Source of the DNA: Crossiella sp. S99.2
Lineage (GTDB): Bacteria; Actinomycetota; Actinomycetes; Mycobacteriales; Pseudonocardiaceae
DNA length: 64,000 bases
Direction: 5' to 3'
Assembly (NCBI RefSeq): GCF_023094165.1
Contig: NZ_JALMDK010000024.1
Span: 1 to 64,000 of the forward strand
The stretch's first letter is position 1. Every line of letters starts with the position of its first letter. Made by a program: the position numbers and the translations under genes. Of this stretch, positions 34,479-43,054 are shown piece by piece. The notes beneath the pieces were generated by a model. The model did not search any database. It was not told the DNA's origin and worked only from the letters and a program-made list of their open reading frames with translations.

Positions 34479-35935
34479 GAGGGCCGCTCCACGAGCACGG
34501 TGTGCGCCTCCGCGATCGGCGCCTGCGGCACCACTGGTTTGGCCGCCACGGCCGGTCTGCGCGCGCCGTCGGAAATCCGCAGCAACAGCGCGACCAAGGC
34601 GTAGTTGGCCACCAGCGACGATCCGCCGAGGGACAGGAAGGGGGCGGTCAGACCGGTCAGCGGGATCAGCTTGGTGACGCCGCCGACCACGATGAAGACC
34701 TGCAGGCCGACCGCGAAGGACAGGCCACCGGCGAGCAGCTTGCCGAAGGTGTCGCGCACCGCCAGCGCGCTGCGCATGCCGCGCATCACCAGCAGCGTGT
34801 AGAGCATCAGCAGCGCGGCCAGGCCGACGAAGCCCAGCTCCTCACCGATCGCGGCGATGATGAAGTCGCTCTTGGCCAGCGGCACCAGCTCGGGCCGCCC
34901 GGCGCCAAGGCCGGTGCCGCCGATCCCGCCGGTGCCCAGCCCGAACAGCGCCTGGCCGAGCTGACGGCCCTTGTTGAAGAAGTCCGCGAACGGGTCCAGC
35001 CAGGTGGTCACCCGGACCTGGACGTGGTCGAAGATCTGGTAGGCGACCAGGCAGCCGCCGATGAAGAAGGTCATGCCCAGCACCAGCCAGGCGACCCGCT
35101 CGGTGGCCACGTAGAGCATCACCAGCACGATGCCGAAGAACAGCAGCGAGGTGCCGAGGTCCTTCTCCAGCACCAGCACGCCGAGCGAGGCGAACCAGGC
35201 GAACAGCATCGGCATCAGGTCGCGGGCGCGCGGCAGTTCCATCCCGAGCACCTTGCGGCCCGCCGCCATGAACAGGTCCCGTTTGGAGACCAGGAAGGCG
35301 GCGAAGAACACCATCAACAGGATCTTGGCGAACTCACCGGGCTGGATGGAGAACACACCAGGTATACGTAGCCAGATCTTCGCACCGTTGATTTCCGGGG
35401 CGATGACATTCGGCAGGATGCCCGGCAGCGCCAGCGCGACCAGTCCGGCCAGGCCCGCGGTGTAGCCGTACTTGGACAGCGTGCGGTGGTCCTTGACCAG
35501 CACCAGCACCGCGACGAAGAGCACCAGCGCGATCGTGGTCCACATGATCTGGCGGGGCACGTCCGCGCTGAACACCCGGCCGGTCAGCTCGGCCCGTTCG
35601 GCCTCGGCCAGGTCGATCCGGTGGATCATGACCAGACCAAGCCCGTTGAGCAGCGCCACGCACGGCAGGATCAGCGGATCGGCGTAGGGCGCCCAGATCC
35701 GCACCGCGATGTGCGCCACCCCGAACAGGCCGAGGTAGGCCGCGCCGTAGTAGAGCAGGGCGTTGGTCAGCTCCTGCTCCTGGTTGATCTCCACCAGCAT
35801 CAGCGCACCGGTGACCAGCACCGCGGCGAAGGCGAGCAGCATCAATTCGGTGCCGCGCCTGGTCGCAGGGGGTGGCGGCTGAGCTGGCGGCCCGCCGGGC
35901 AGTGGCCCGGTGGTCGTCGCTGCCGACTCAGCCAT
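34475..35935 (-). CDS. rodA: SEDS glycosyltransferase RodA/FtsW family
   Basis: 486 residues. It is a multi-span (about 12 helices) peptidoglycan polymerase that uses lipid II. Motifs include LEKDLGTSLLFFGIVLVMLY (with the catalytic-type Asp), the loop NKGRQLGQALFGLGTGGIGG and SLGGSSLVANY. A short Pro-rich cytoplasmic N-terminus is present. The start ATG (35935) overlaps the pstP stop, and the stop overlaps the pbpA start, so all three are translationally coupled. The neighbourhood favours RodA (elongation) over FtsW. Confidence 0.95.
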   Translation of the reverse strand: MAESAATTTGPLPGGPPAQPPPPATRRGTELMLLAFAAVLVTGALMLVEINQEQELTNALLYYGAAYLGLFGVAHIAVRIWAPYADPLILPCVALLNGLGLVMIHRIDLAEAERAELTGRVFSADVPRQIMWTTIALVLFVAVLVLVKDHRTLSKYGYTAGLAGLVALALPGILPNVIAPEINGAKIWLRIPGVFSIQPGEFAKILLMVFFAAFLVSKRDLFMAAGRKVLGMELPRARDLMPMLFAWFASLGVLVLEKDLGTSLLFFGIVLVMLYVATERVAWLVLGMTFFIGGCLVAYQIFDHVQVRVTTWLDPFADFFNKGRQLGQALFGLGTGGIGGTGLGAGRPELVPLAKSDFIIAAIGEELGFVGLAALLMLYTLLVMRGMRSALAVRDTFGKLLAGGLSFAVGLQVFIVVGGVTKLIPLTGLTAPFLSLGGSSLVANYALVALLLRISDGARRPAVAAKPVVPQAPIAEAHTVLVERPS

Positions 35936-37332
35936 CAGCGCACCGTCCGGCAGTCCACCCCGGGCTTGGGCGTCGGCGGGGGCAACGGCATGACGTCCGA
36001 ACTCGTGGGGGCGTTCGGGTCCGTGGTCGGCGGGGCGCTGGTGCTGGTCGTCGGCTGACCGGTGCCACCCGGCGTGCCGGTGGTGGGCGGGCACGGCGGC
36101 ATCAGCTGGGCGGTGCGCAGCCGGCGGATCGCGTTGCGCGCGCCCTCCAGCCCGTCCAGCCCGGTGATCCCGTTGGCGATGATCTCCTTGCCGGAGGCGG
36201 TCAGGTCGGAGACGAGGATCGGCTCCGGGTCACAGCTCACCGAGTTCGGCGCGCAGGAACCCTCGACCTCACGCTGCAGCCTGATGCCCAGCACATTGCC
36301 CTGCACACCCTGGAACACCGCCACCCGGCCGTCCTCGGACGCGCCGACGTAGTACTGCTGCAGCACCCAGTACCGGGTGAAGAACCCGGCCGCGCCGAAG
36401 AACGCCAGCACCAGCAGCACGACCGTCAGGGTCCGCAGCCAGCGCCTGCCCTTGGGCGGGTCCGGCGGCGGCGTGGTCGGGTCCGGGCGTGGCTGCTGTT
36501 GTTGCTGCCAGCCGGGGTTGAGCGCGCCCGCGCGGGAGGCAGGCGAGTCCGGCGGTGGCGGATCGGCACTGCCGTCGCCCGCGGCGCCGCCCACGATCGG
36601 GGCGTTCTCCCCGAAGTCGACGTCCACCACGTCGGCGACGATCACCGTGACGTTGTCCGGGCCGCCGCCCTTGAGCGCCAGCTCGATCAGCCGGTCGGCG
36701 CAGGTCCTCGGGTCGGGGATGGCCAGGGCCTCGGCCAGCGTTTCCGCCGACACCACCCCGGAGAGCCCGTCCGAGCACAGCATGTACCGATCGCCGTTGC
36801 GGGCTTCCCTGATCGCCAGGCTCGGCTCCACCTCGTGCCCGGTCAGCGCCTTGAGCAGCAGCGACCGTTGCGGGTGGGTGAGCGCCTCGTCCGGAGTGAT
36901 CCGGCCTTCGTCGATCAGGGACTGCACGAACGTGTCGTCATGGGTGATCTGGGACAGGTTGCCGTCCCGGACCAGATAGGCGCGCGAGTCACCGATGTGC
37001 ACCAGACCCAGTCTGTTGCCGGCGAAGAGCACCGCGGTCAGCGTGGTGCCCATCCCCTCCAGGTCAGGGTCGCTCGCGACGAGTTCGGCGATCGCCGAGT
37101 TCCCGCCGAGCATCGACCCGCGCAGATCACTGAGCAGGTCCTCCCCGGGTTCGTCGTCGTCGAGGGGGGCTAGTGCGGCGATGACCACCTTGCTGGCGAC
37201 TTCACCGGCGGCATGGCCGCCCATGCCGTCGGCGAGCGCGAGCAGTCGTGGGCCGGCGTACACGGAGTCCTGGTTGTTGGCACGTACCAGGCCCCGGTCG
37301 CTGCGGGCCGCGTAACGAAGGACGAGGGTCAT
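35935..37332 (-). CDS. pstP: PP2C-type Ser/Thr protein phosphatase PstP
   Basis: 465 residues. It removes phosphates placed by PknA/PknB. The PP2C metal-binding motifs are NNQDSVYAG, ADGMGGHAAGEVAS and GPDNVTVIVADV in residues 1-235. A Pro-rich linker, a membrane helix (TLTVVLLVLAFFGAAGFFT) and an extracytoplasmic domain of about 140 residues ending in a Pro/Thr-rich tail follow. It is coupled to fhaB upstream and rodA downstream by ATGA overlaps. Confidence 0.96.
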   Translation of the reverse strand: MTLVLRYAARSDRGLVRANNQDSVYAGPRLLALADGMGGHAAGEVASKVVIAALAPLDDDEPGEDLLSDLRGSMLGGNSAIAELVASDPDLEGMGTTLTAVLFAGNRLGLVHIGDSRAYLVRDGNLSQITHDDTFVQSLIDEGRITPDEALTHPQRSLLLKALTGHEVEPSLAIREARNGDRYMLCSDGLSGVVSAETLAEALAIPDPRTCADRLIELALKGGGPDNVTVIVADVVDVDFGENAPIVGGAAGDGSADPPPPDSPASRAGALNPGWQQQQQPRPDPTTPPPDPPKGRRWLRTLTVVLLVLAFFGAAGFFTRYWVLQQYYVGASEDGRVAVFQGVQGNVLGIRLQREVEGSCAPNSVSCDPEPILVSDLTASGKEIIANGITGLDGLEGARNAIRRLRTAQLMPPCPPTTGTPGGTGQPTTSTSAPPTTDPNAPTSSDVMPLPPPTPKPGVDCRTVR

Positions 37333-37790
37333 GAGCGCAGCTCGATCACCGTCTTACCGATGCGGATCGGAACGCCGAGCGGGACCCGGGTGGGTGCCGT
37401 GACCTTCGCCCGGTCTAGATAACTGCCGTTGGTGGAGCCTAGGTCCTCCACGTACCAGTCCGTTCCTCGAAGAGAGAGTCTGGCGTGCCTCGTCGACGCG
37501 TAGTCGTCGTCGAGTACGAGAGTGGAGTCGTCGGCACGGCCGATGAGAATAGGGCGGCCGTCCAGCGCGATGCGAGTACCCGCCAGCGCGCCATGGGTCA
37601 CCACGAGTTGCCGGGCGGCTTTGTTGCCCCGCAACTGCCGCCCGCTGGTCCGTCGGGAACCGGGTAGGGCGACCCGCAGCCCGGAGGCCGCGTAAAGATC
37701 AGAGCGAACGACACGGAGCGCAGCCAGCACGAACAACCAGAGCAGGGCGAGAAACCCTGCTCTGGTCAGCTGCATCACAAGTTCTGGCAC
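37329..37790 (-). CDS. fhaB: FHA domain protein FhaB (FipA)
   Basis: 153 residues. An N-terminal membrane helix (QLTRAGFLALLWLFVLAALR) is followed by a forkhead-associated domain that reads phosphothreonine: ILIGRADDSTLVLDDDYAST, then RHARL and LGSTNGSYL. In mycobacteria it links kinase signalling to FtsZ/FtsQ. I chose the GTG at 37790 (PELVMQLTRAGF); the frame is open further upstream but non-conserved. It is located between fhaA and pstP. Confidence 0.92.
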   Translation of the reverse strand: MPELVMQLTRAGFLALLWLFVLAALRVVRSDLYAASGLRVALPGSRRTSGRQLRGNKAARQLVVTHGALAGTRIALDGRPILIGRADDSTLVLDDDYASTRHARLSLRGTDWYVEDLGSTNGSYLDRAKVTAPTRVPLGVPIRIGKTVIELRS

Positions 37791-37827
37791 CTGCTGTGAC
37801 CGCTCCCGCCTTGCGATGTCGTCCTGG

Positions 37828-39054
37828 TCAGCCCTGGGACCGGAACACCAACGTCGAGTGCCCGATCCTGATCGCGTCGCCGTCGGCGAGCTGCCAGGCC
37901 TGGGCCGGGTTGGAGTTGACCGTAGTGCCGTTGGTCGAGCCCAGGTCGGCCAGCATCGCGTTCTGACCGTCCCAGGTGATTTCCAGGTGCCGGCGGGAGA
38001 CCCCGGTGTCCGGCAGGCGGAAATCGGCGTCCTGGCCACGGCCTATCACGTTGCTGCCCTGCTTGAGGCTATAGGTCCGGTTGGAGCCGTCGTCGAGCTG
38101 GAGGGTCGCCGTCAGTGTGCGCGGCCCCGTCTGCACGGCGGGCGGAGCGTATCCCTGCTGGTTCGGGTCGGCGTAGCCGCCCTGCTGGGCGTAGCCCTGC
38201 TGGCCATAACCCTGGTCGTAGCCCTGCTGGGCGTAACCCTGCTGCTGGCCGTAACCCTGCTGGTCATAGCCGGGCTGCTGCTGGGCGTAACCCTGGTCAT
38301 AACCCTGCTGACCGTAGCCCTGCTGCTGCTGGCCATAGCCCTGCTGGTCGTAACCGGGCTGCTGGGCGTAGCCCTGGTCGTATCCCTGCTGACCGTAGCC
38401 AGGCTGCTGCGGCTGCTGGGCGTAACCCTGCTGGTCATAGCCAGGCTGCTGCTGGGCGTAACCCTGGTCGTAGCCCTGCTGCCCGTACCCGCCTTGCTGC
38501 TGCTGGGCGTAGTTCGGGTCATAACCCTGCTGACCGTAGCCAGGCTGCTGCTGCTGGTCGTAGCCGTACTGCCCCTGCTGCTGCTGGGCGTAGCGGTCTC
38601 CCTCGGGGTACTGGCCGGGTGGCTGGCTCATGGGTCGGTCTCCTGCGGTGCGAGGTGGTGCCGGCCGTCGGCGCGGCGATGCGTCTGGGTCGACTGACGA
38701 GCTCGTGTGGAACTGTCCGGTGTGCAGCGTCTCAGAGCGCTCCAAGGAGACTACGACGTCACCGTATGTGTCCCACCCGTGCTCGGTCAGATGCTCTCCG
38801 ACACAGTCGGCGAGCAGATCGGTGATCCGCTGCTCGTCGCCGGCTAGCCGGTCGTGGTCGGCTGGGCCGAGTGTCACGGTGTAGTGGTTGGGTGCGAGGA
38901 GGCGGCCGCCGGCAAGCTCCTTGACCTTGCGTTCGGCCTCTCGTTGCAGGGCCTGCGCCACCTCCTGGGGGACTACGTTGCCACCGAACACGCGCGCGAA
39001 AGTATTGCCGACAAGGCCTTCGAGCTTGCGCTCGAAGCGCTGCACGAGGCTCAT
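37828..39054 (-). CDS. fhaA: FHA domain protein FhaA with DUF3662 domain
   Basis: 408 residues. Residues 1-~120 form the DUF3662 domain (VQRFERKLEGLVGNTFARVF). Residues ~148-305 are a low-complexity Gln/Gly/Tyr-rich repeat. The C-terminal FHA domain (~325-408) has VIGRGQDADFRLPD, SRRHLEI and LGSTNGTTVN. The mycobacterial orthologue binds the phosphorylated pseudokinase MviN and restrains wall synthesis. It is the first gene of the seven-gene kinase/elongation operon. I chose the ATG at 39054, where the conserved SLVQRFE begins; upstream in-frame codons are not conserved. Confidence 0.95.
   Translation of the reverse strand: MSLVQRFERKLEGLVGNTFARVFGGNVVPQEVAQALQREAERKVKELAGGRLLAPNHYTVTLGPADHDRLAGDEQRITDLLADCVGEHLTEHGWDTYGDVVVSLERSETLHTGQFHTSSSVDPDASPRRRPAPPRTAGDRPMSQPPGQYPEGDRYAQQQQGQYGYDQQQQPGYGQQGYDPNYAQQQQGGYGQQGYDQGYAQQQPGYDQQGYAQQPQQPGYGQQGYDQGYAQQPGYDQQGYGQQQQGYGQQGYDQGYAQQQPGYDQQGYGQQQGYAQQGYDQGYGQQGYAQQGGYADPNQQGYAPPAVQTGPRTLTATLQLDDGSNRTYSLKQGSNVIGRGQDADFRLPDTGVSRRHLEITWDGQNAMLADLGSTNGTTVNSNPAQAWQLADGDAIRIGHSTLVFRSQG
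38140..38610 (-). repeat. Tandem codon repeats encoding the Q/G/Y-rich segment of FhaA
   Basis: Units of 15-24 bases encode variants of GQQGYDQGYAQQ and QPGYDQQGY, about 20 times. DNA-level repeats of CTGGTCATA/CTGGTCGTA and GCTGCTG blocks make the segment prone to length change. It is in frame throughout. Confidence 0.9.
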
Positions 39055-39215
39055 GTCCCACCCTTCCGCTTCCGGTCCAGTCCACTGAGCGCCGGACACC
39101 GAACGTGGTCGTGCGGTGCAGCTGGTTCGGCTCCGTGTCCGGTCGCTCACCCCGATCGTATCCGGGTCTGGGGGCAAGGGAGGGGCCGAGTTGTAAGCCA
39201 GTCGCCTGACCGTGC

Positions 39216-39221
39216 TAGGCT
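39216..39221 (+). promoter_or_regulatory. Possible -10 element of tRNA-Leu
   Basis: TAGGCT lies 33 bases before the tRNA, with TTGTAA at 39191-39196 (19-base spacer). This is tentative. Confidence 0.3.
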
Positions 39222-39253
39222 TCCGCCGCACCCCAAAAGGGAGCCCCCGAAAG

Positions 39254-39336
39254 GGGCGAGTGGCGGAATGGCAGACGCGCACGGTTCAGGTCCGTGTGTC
39301 CGAAAGGACGTGAGGGTTCAACTCCCTCCTCGCCCA
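39254..39336 (+). tRNA. tRNA-Leu (anticodon CAG)
   Basis: An 83-base class II tRNA: acceptor GGGCGAG with CTCGCCC, anticodon loop TTCAGGT closed by CACGG/CCGTG, a long variable arm (TGTCCGAAAGGACG) and T-loop GGTTCAACTCC. CCA is not encoded. Confidence 0.96.
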
Positions 39337-39384
39337 CGTACGAAAAAGGCCCAGGCGCGCTTCGCCTGGGCCTTTTTCGTACGT
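39336..39384. terminator. 22-bp perfect hairpin terminator after tRNA-Leu
   Basis: Arms 39336-39357 and 39363-39384 are perfect reverse complements with a five-base loop. They include AAAAA/TTTTT, so the hairpin works as an intrinsic terminator on both strands. Confidence 0.9.
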
Positions 39385-39821
39385 CCACACCGGGGGCCCG
39401 AGCCCCCGGACCCCCACGGTGCGGTTGGTGCTGAACCAGCGGGGTCACCATTTGGGTCACTCTTGTGGCCCACCTTTGTGGCCGCCTTTGTCTGGCCTAT
39501 TTGTCTGTGACTCTTGGCGAAATTTCTTCAGGGTTGGCTCAGGTCCTTCTTTGGGGGCGGTTGGCGGGCTTTGGGGCGCGGTGAGCGGTGAGCGTGTGGG
39601 TCTCACACGAACGGCCGCACTGCCGGGCTGAAGTGCTTGACCGTGCACCGACCGGTTACCGACTGACTTCGGCCGCCGGTCGCAACTTGGTATGGGCATT
39701 CCCTGCGGTAGGGCCCTGACCTGGTAAATCAGTTAAGGCGTCAGCGAACGAACCAGCTCCGGAACGCCAAGAACGCCACTGCGGGCAACCACGGTGGTGA
39801 AGCCGCAGGGAGGCGAAGATC
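39385..39821. other. Non-coding gap after tRNA-Leu
   Basis: It starts with a GC-rich hairpin-like block (39391-39420) related to the one after tRNA-Ala. T/G-rich DNA with short echoes of CTTTGTGGCC/CTTGTGGCCC follows. No gene with family features is visible. The last ~100 bases presumably contain the promoter of the next gene. Confidence 0.5.
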
Positions 39822-40445
39822 GTGAGCCGCACCACGGGCCAGCCGACAGTCCAGGGTGGACTGCCTGTCATTCCGGCCCGATCAATCGCCCCGGTCGAGT
39901 TACCCGCTCCGCCGGAACATCTGGCCGCTCGGGCCGCCGAACTGCTGGGCTGGGGCGGGGTCATGCTGCCGCCGATGACCCTGCTCGGCCGCCGGGTGGT
40001 CATGGTCGCCGAGCTGATCACCGACGCGCACGCCGAGCGGCTCGCGCTGGGGTGTCCGCCGGTCACCGACCGGACCACCGTCTCCACCTGGGTCTGGCCC
40101 GAACTGGCAGGCATGGTGCCCGCGCCGGCGGTCCGCCTGGTCGGCGCGATCGCGTTGTCCCGGCACTGGCGCACCGCGCTGACCTCGGTCGTTCCCTTCT
40201 CCCGGTTCACCAACACGGCGGTCGTGGTGCCGTCGGCGGTGGCCGAGGGCGATGACTTCCTGGCGAACTGCCTGATGCGTGCCGGTCACTACGGTGTGTC
40301 GGTGGCCACAGCCCAGGACCAGGGCTCGGTCGAGCTGACCCTGCGCGGCCGGCCGCCGCAGGACTTCCCGATCGAGCAAGAAGTCACCGTGCGGTGGCTG
40401 CGTGAGGTGGTCTACGACCGGATCCTGGCCACCATGGTCAGTTAG
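39822..40445 (+). CDS. Hypothetical protein
   Basis: 207 residues, cytosolic, with no signal peptide or membrane helix. It contains hydrophobic stretches typical of a globular alpha/beta fold: GVMLPPMTLLGRRVVMVAEL, TSVVPFSRFTNTAVVVPSAV and YGVSVATAQDQGSVELTLRG. I do not recognise the family. The start is a GTG at 39822 after GGGAGG. Its stop overlaps the convergent lactone-oxidase gene by eight bases. Confidence 0.75.
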   Translation: MSRTTGQPTVQGGLPVIPARSIAPVELPAPPEHLAARAAELLGWGGVMLPPMTLLGRRVVMVAELITDAHAERLALGCPPVTDRTTVSTWVWPELAGMVPAPAVRLVGAIALSRHWRTALTSVVPFSRFTNTAVVVPSAVAEGDDFLANCLMRAGHYGVSVATAQDQGSVELTLRGRPPQDFPIEQEVTVRWLREVVYDRILATMVS

Positions 40446-41781
40446 TAGTGCCCAGCACCCGGTCCAGGTACCGGTTGCGGAAGCGGCCGTGCGGGTCAAG
40501 GGCAGCGCGCACGGCCTGGAAGTCGGCGAAACGCGGATAACGGCCGCGGAGCGAGTCCTCCGTCTGGCTATGCATCTTCCCCCAGTGCGGACGGCCACCC
40601 GCCGCATAGGCGATCTGCTCGAACGTGTCGAACCAGTGCCGGTAGGGCATGCCGAGGAACTGGTGGATGGCCAGGTACGCGGTCGGCCTGCCGGTCGCGG
40701 TGGACAACCAGATGTCATCGGCGGCGGCCACCCGGACCTCGACCGGGATGTTCACCGGGTGTTCCAGGCGCTCGGAGGCGGCGCGGAGTTCGGTGAGCAC
40801 CTCGCGCAGGTGCTCCCGGGGGATCGCGTACTCGGTCTCGGTGAAGCGGACCCGGCGCGGTGTGGTGAACACCCGGTGCGAGGCGTCGCTGTAGCTGCGC
40901 TCGCCGAGCACCTTGGCGCACAGCCGGTTCAGCGGGCGGACCAGGCTCGGGATTGCGCGGCCGGTGTGGCAGACCGCGGCCAGCGCGGCGTTCTCCAGCA
41001 CCTCGTACTCGAAGAACCGGCGCACCGGGTGCAGTGGTTGCCTTGGCGCGTCCACCGGCAGGCGGTTGTTCCGCTTCACCATGACCCGGTCGGTGTGCAC
41101 GAACCAGTGGAACTCGGCGTGGTCGTTGGCCGCGGTCAGCTCGTCGAAGCACTCGATCGTCTCGTCCAGGCCGGCCGGGTACTCCGCGGCCTGGAGCGCG
41201 AACGCCGGTTCGCACCGCAGGGTCACCGTGGTCAGCACGCCCAACGCGCCGAGACCGACCTTGGCCGCGCTGAACTCGGCCGGGTTCTCCGTTGCCGAGC
41301 AGCGCAGCAGCGAACCGTCGGCCAGCACCAGCTCCAGTGCCTGCACCTGGGTGGCCAGTCCGCCGAAGCTCGCGCCAGTGCCGTGGGTGCCGGTGGAGAT
41401 GGCGCCGGCCACGGTCTGCCGGTCGATGTCGCCCAGGTTGGTCATGGCCAGGCCGAGCTGGTCCAGCTCGTGGTTGAGCTGGTGCAGCGGGGTGCCCGCG
41501 CGCACGGTGACCAGGCCGGTCTGGTGGTCGGCCGCGATCACGCCGCGCCAGTCGGACAGGTCCAGCGCCAGCCCACCTTCGGGTGAACCGACCGCACTGA
41601 ACGAGTGGCCGCTGCCCAGGGGGCGCACCGTGAGGTCGTCCCGGGCCGCAGCCTTCACCGCGGCGGCGATCTCCTCCACGTCCCGGGGGCGGGCGGTGCG
41701 GGCCGGCCGCGCGGTGGCGGTCCGGGCCCAGTTGGTCCACGAGCCAGTGTCACTCTGTCGCGGCAAGGCTACCCTCCGCAA
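40438..41781 (-). CDS. D-arabinono-1,4-lactone oxidase family FAD-linked oxidoreductase
   Basis: 447 residues of the VAO/aldonolactone-oxidase family. The FAD-binding domain shows TVRPLGSGHSFS, whose His is the site of covalent FAD attachment in relatives, and the FAD phosphate loop GAISTGTHGTGAS. The C-terminal ALO domain carries the diagnostic HWGK (GRPHWGKMHS). Relatives oxidise sugar lactones or alditols with O2 or another acceptor; the substrate here is not readable. It is divergent from the PLP enzyme gene at 41855. Confidence 0.9.
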   Translation of the reverse strand: MRRVALPRQSDTGSWTNWARTATARPARTARPRDVEEIAAAVKAAARDDLTVRPLGSGHSFSAVGSPEGGLALDLSDWRGVIAADHQTGLVTVRAGTPLHQLNHELDQLGLAMTNLGDIDRQTVAGAISTGTHGTGASFGGLATQVQALELVLADGSLLRCSATENPAEFSAAKVGLGALGVLTTVTLRCEPAFALQAAEYPAGLDETIECFDELTAANDHAEFHWFVHTDRVMVKRNNRLPVDAPRQPLHPVRRFFEYEVLENAALAAVCHTGRAIPSLVRPLNRLCAKVLGERSYSDASHRVFTTPRRVRFTETEYAIPREHLREVLTELRAASERLEHPVNIPVEVRVAAADDIWLSTATGRPTAYLAIHQFLGMPYRHWFDTFEQIAYAAGGRPHWGKMHSQTEDSLRGRYPRFADFQAVRAALDPHGRFRNRYLDRVLGTTN

Positions 41782-41854
41782 TCCTCGGGGCGGATGTTGG
41801 TGAACGTACGTGAAGAGGTTTCACCTTTCAAGGTTTTCGGCTTACCGTTGCAGT

Positions 41855-43054
41855 GTGCTCGCCACGCAGACCAGGTCCCGCTTCGACGCCGCGACCGCGC
41901 ATCTCGACCCGCCACTGGCCGCGGTCGACCTCGCGGCGTTCCACAGCAATGCCGCCGAGCTGGTCCGCCGTGCGCACGGCAGGCCGATCCGGCTGGCCAG
42001 CAAGTCGGTGCGGGTGCGCGAGCTGCTCAAGCTCGCGCTCGCCGATCCGGGCTACGCCGGTCTCATGTGCTACTCCCTCAACGAGGCGCTGTGGCTGCAC
42101 GGCGCGGGGGTGAGTGACGACCTGCTCATCGGCTACCCGACCGTCGACCGCGCCGCGCTGCAGAAGCTGGCCGCCGACGACGGGGCCCGGGCCGCGATCA
42201 CGCTGATGATCGACGATCCCGCGCACCTGGACCTGATCACCGAGGTGCTCGGGCCCGGCCACCCGGAGATCCGGGTCTGCCTGGAACTGGACGCCTCCTG
42301 GCGACCGCTCTCCGGCGCGGTGCACGTCGGGGTCCGGCGCTCGCCGGTGCACACCCCGGCGCAGGCCCGATCACTGGCGGTGGAGGTCGTGCGCAGGCCG
42401 GGGTTCGCGCTGGTCGGGATCATGTCCTACGAGGCCCAGGTGGCAGGGCTCGGGAACAAGCCGATCGGCAGGCCGGTGCGCGGGCTCGCGGTGCGCTGGA
42501 TGCAGAAGCAGTCGCTGGCCGAACTGGCCGAGCGGCGCGCGCTGGCGGTGGCCGCGGTGCGCTCGGTGGCCGAGCTGGAGTTCGTCAACGGCGGCGGCAC
42601 CGGCAGCCTGGAGCGGACCGCGGCCGAGGACGCGGTCACCGAGCTGACCGCCGGGTCCGGCCTGCTCGCGCCCACCCTGTTCGACAACTACGAGCACCTG
42701 CACCTGCGGCCGGCCGCGTTGTTTGCGCTGCCGGTGGTGCGCAGGCCGACTAGGGACACCGCCACCGTTTTCGCCGGGGGCTACCTCGCCTCCGGACCGG
42801 TGGGCCCGGACCGGGTGCCGGTTCCCTATCTGCCCAGGGGCCTCAAGCTCAACGCGATGGAGGGCGCGGGCGAGGTGCAGACCCCGCTGGTCGGCAAGGC
42901 CGCCGACGGGCTGGCCATCGGCGACCGGGTCTGGTTCCGGCACGCCAAGGCCGGCGAGCTGGCCGAGCGCTTCACCGAGTTCCACCTGATCGACGGCGAT
43001 CAGGTCAGCCTGAGCGCGCCCACCTACCGCGGCGAGGGCCGGGCTTTCGGTTAG
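41855..43054 (+). CDS. Amino acid deaminase/aldolase (alanine racemase N-domain, D-threonine aldolase-like)
   Basis: 399 residues, fold-type III PLP enzyme. The PLP lysine is Lys50 in RLASKSVRV, and the barrel contains LMCYSLNEALWL, GIMSYEAQ and FVNGGGTGSL. The C-terminal beta-domain has metal-binding-type residues (GDRVWFRHAKAGEL, His). Relatives are D-threonine aldolases and D-serine deaminases; the exact reaction is unknown. GTG start without an obvious ribosome site, so the mRNA may be leaderless. It is divergent from the lactone oxidase and convergent with TetR (four-base overlap). Confidence 0.85.
   Translation: MLATQTRSRFDAATAHLDPPLAAVDLAAFHSNAAELVRRAHGRPIRLASKSVRVRELLKLALADPGYAGLMCYSLNEALWLHGAGVSDDLLIGYPTVDRAALQKLAADDGARAAITLMIDDPAHLDLITEVLGPGHPEIRVCLELDASWRPLSGAVHVGVRRSPVHTPAQARSLAVEVVRRPGFALVGIMSYEAQVAGLGNKPIGRPVRGLAVRWMQKQSLAELAERRALAVAAVRSVAELEFVNGGGTGSLERTAAEDAVTELTAGSGLLAPTLFDNYEHLHLRPAALFALPVVRRPTRDTATVFAGGYLASGPVGPDRVPVPYLPRGLKLNAMEGAGEVQTPLVGKAADGLAIGDRVWFRHAKAGELAERFTEFHLIDGDQVSLSAPTYRGEGRAFG

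Noticed and set aside
38140..38610. CRISPR array
   Set aside because: The repeats are short, variable, in frame and encode the Q/G/Y segment of FhaA; there are no unique spacers or cas genes.
39385..39821. tRNA-Leu as an integration site of a mobile element
   Set aside because: No integrase, no repeat of the tRNA 3' end and no phage or plasmid genes are found downstream.
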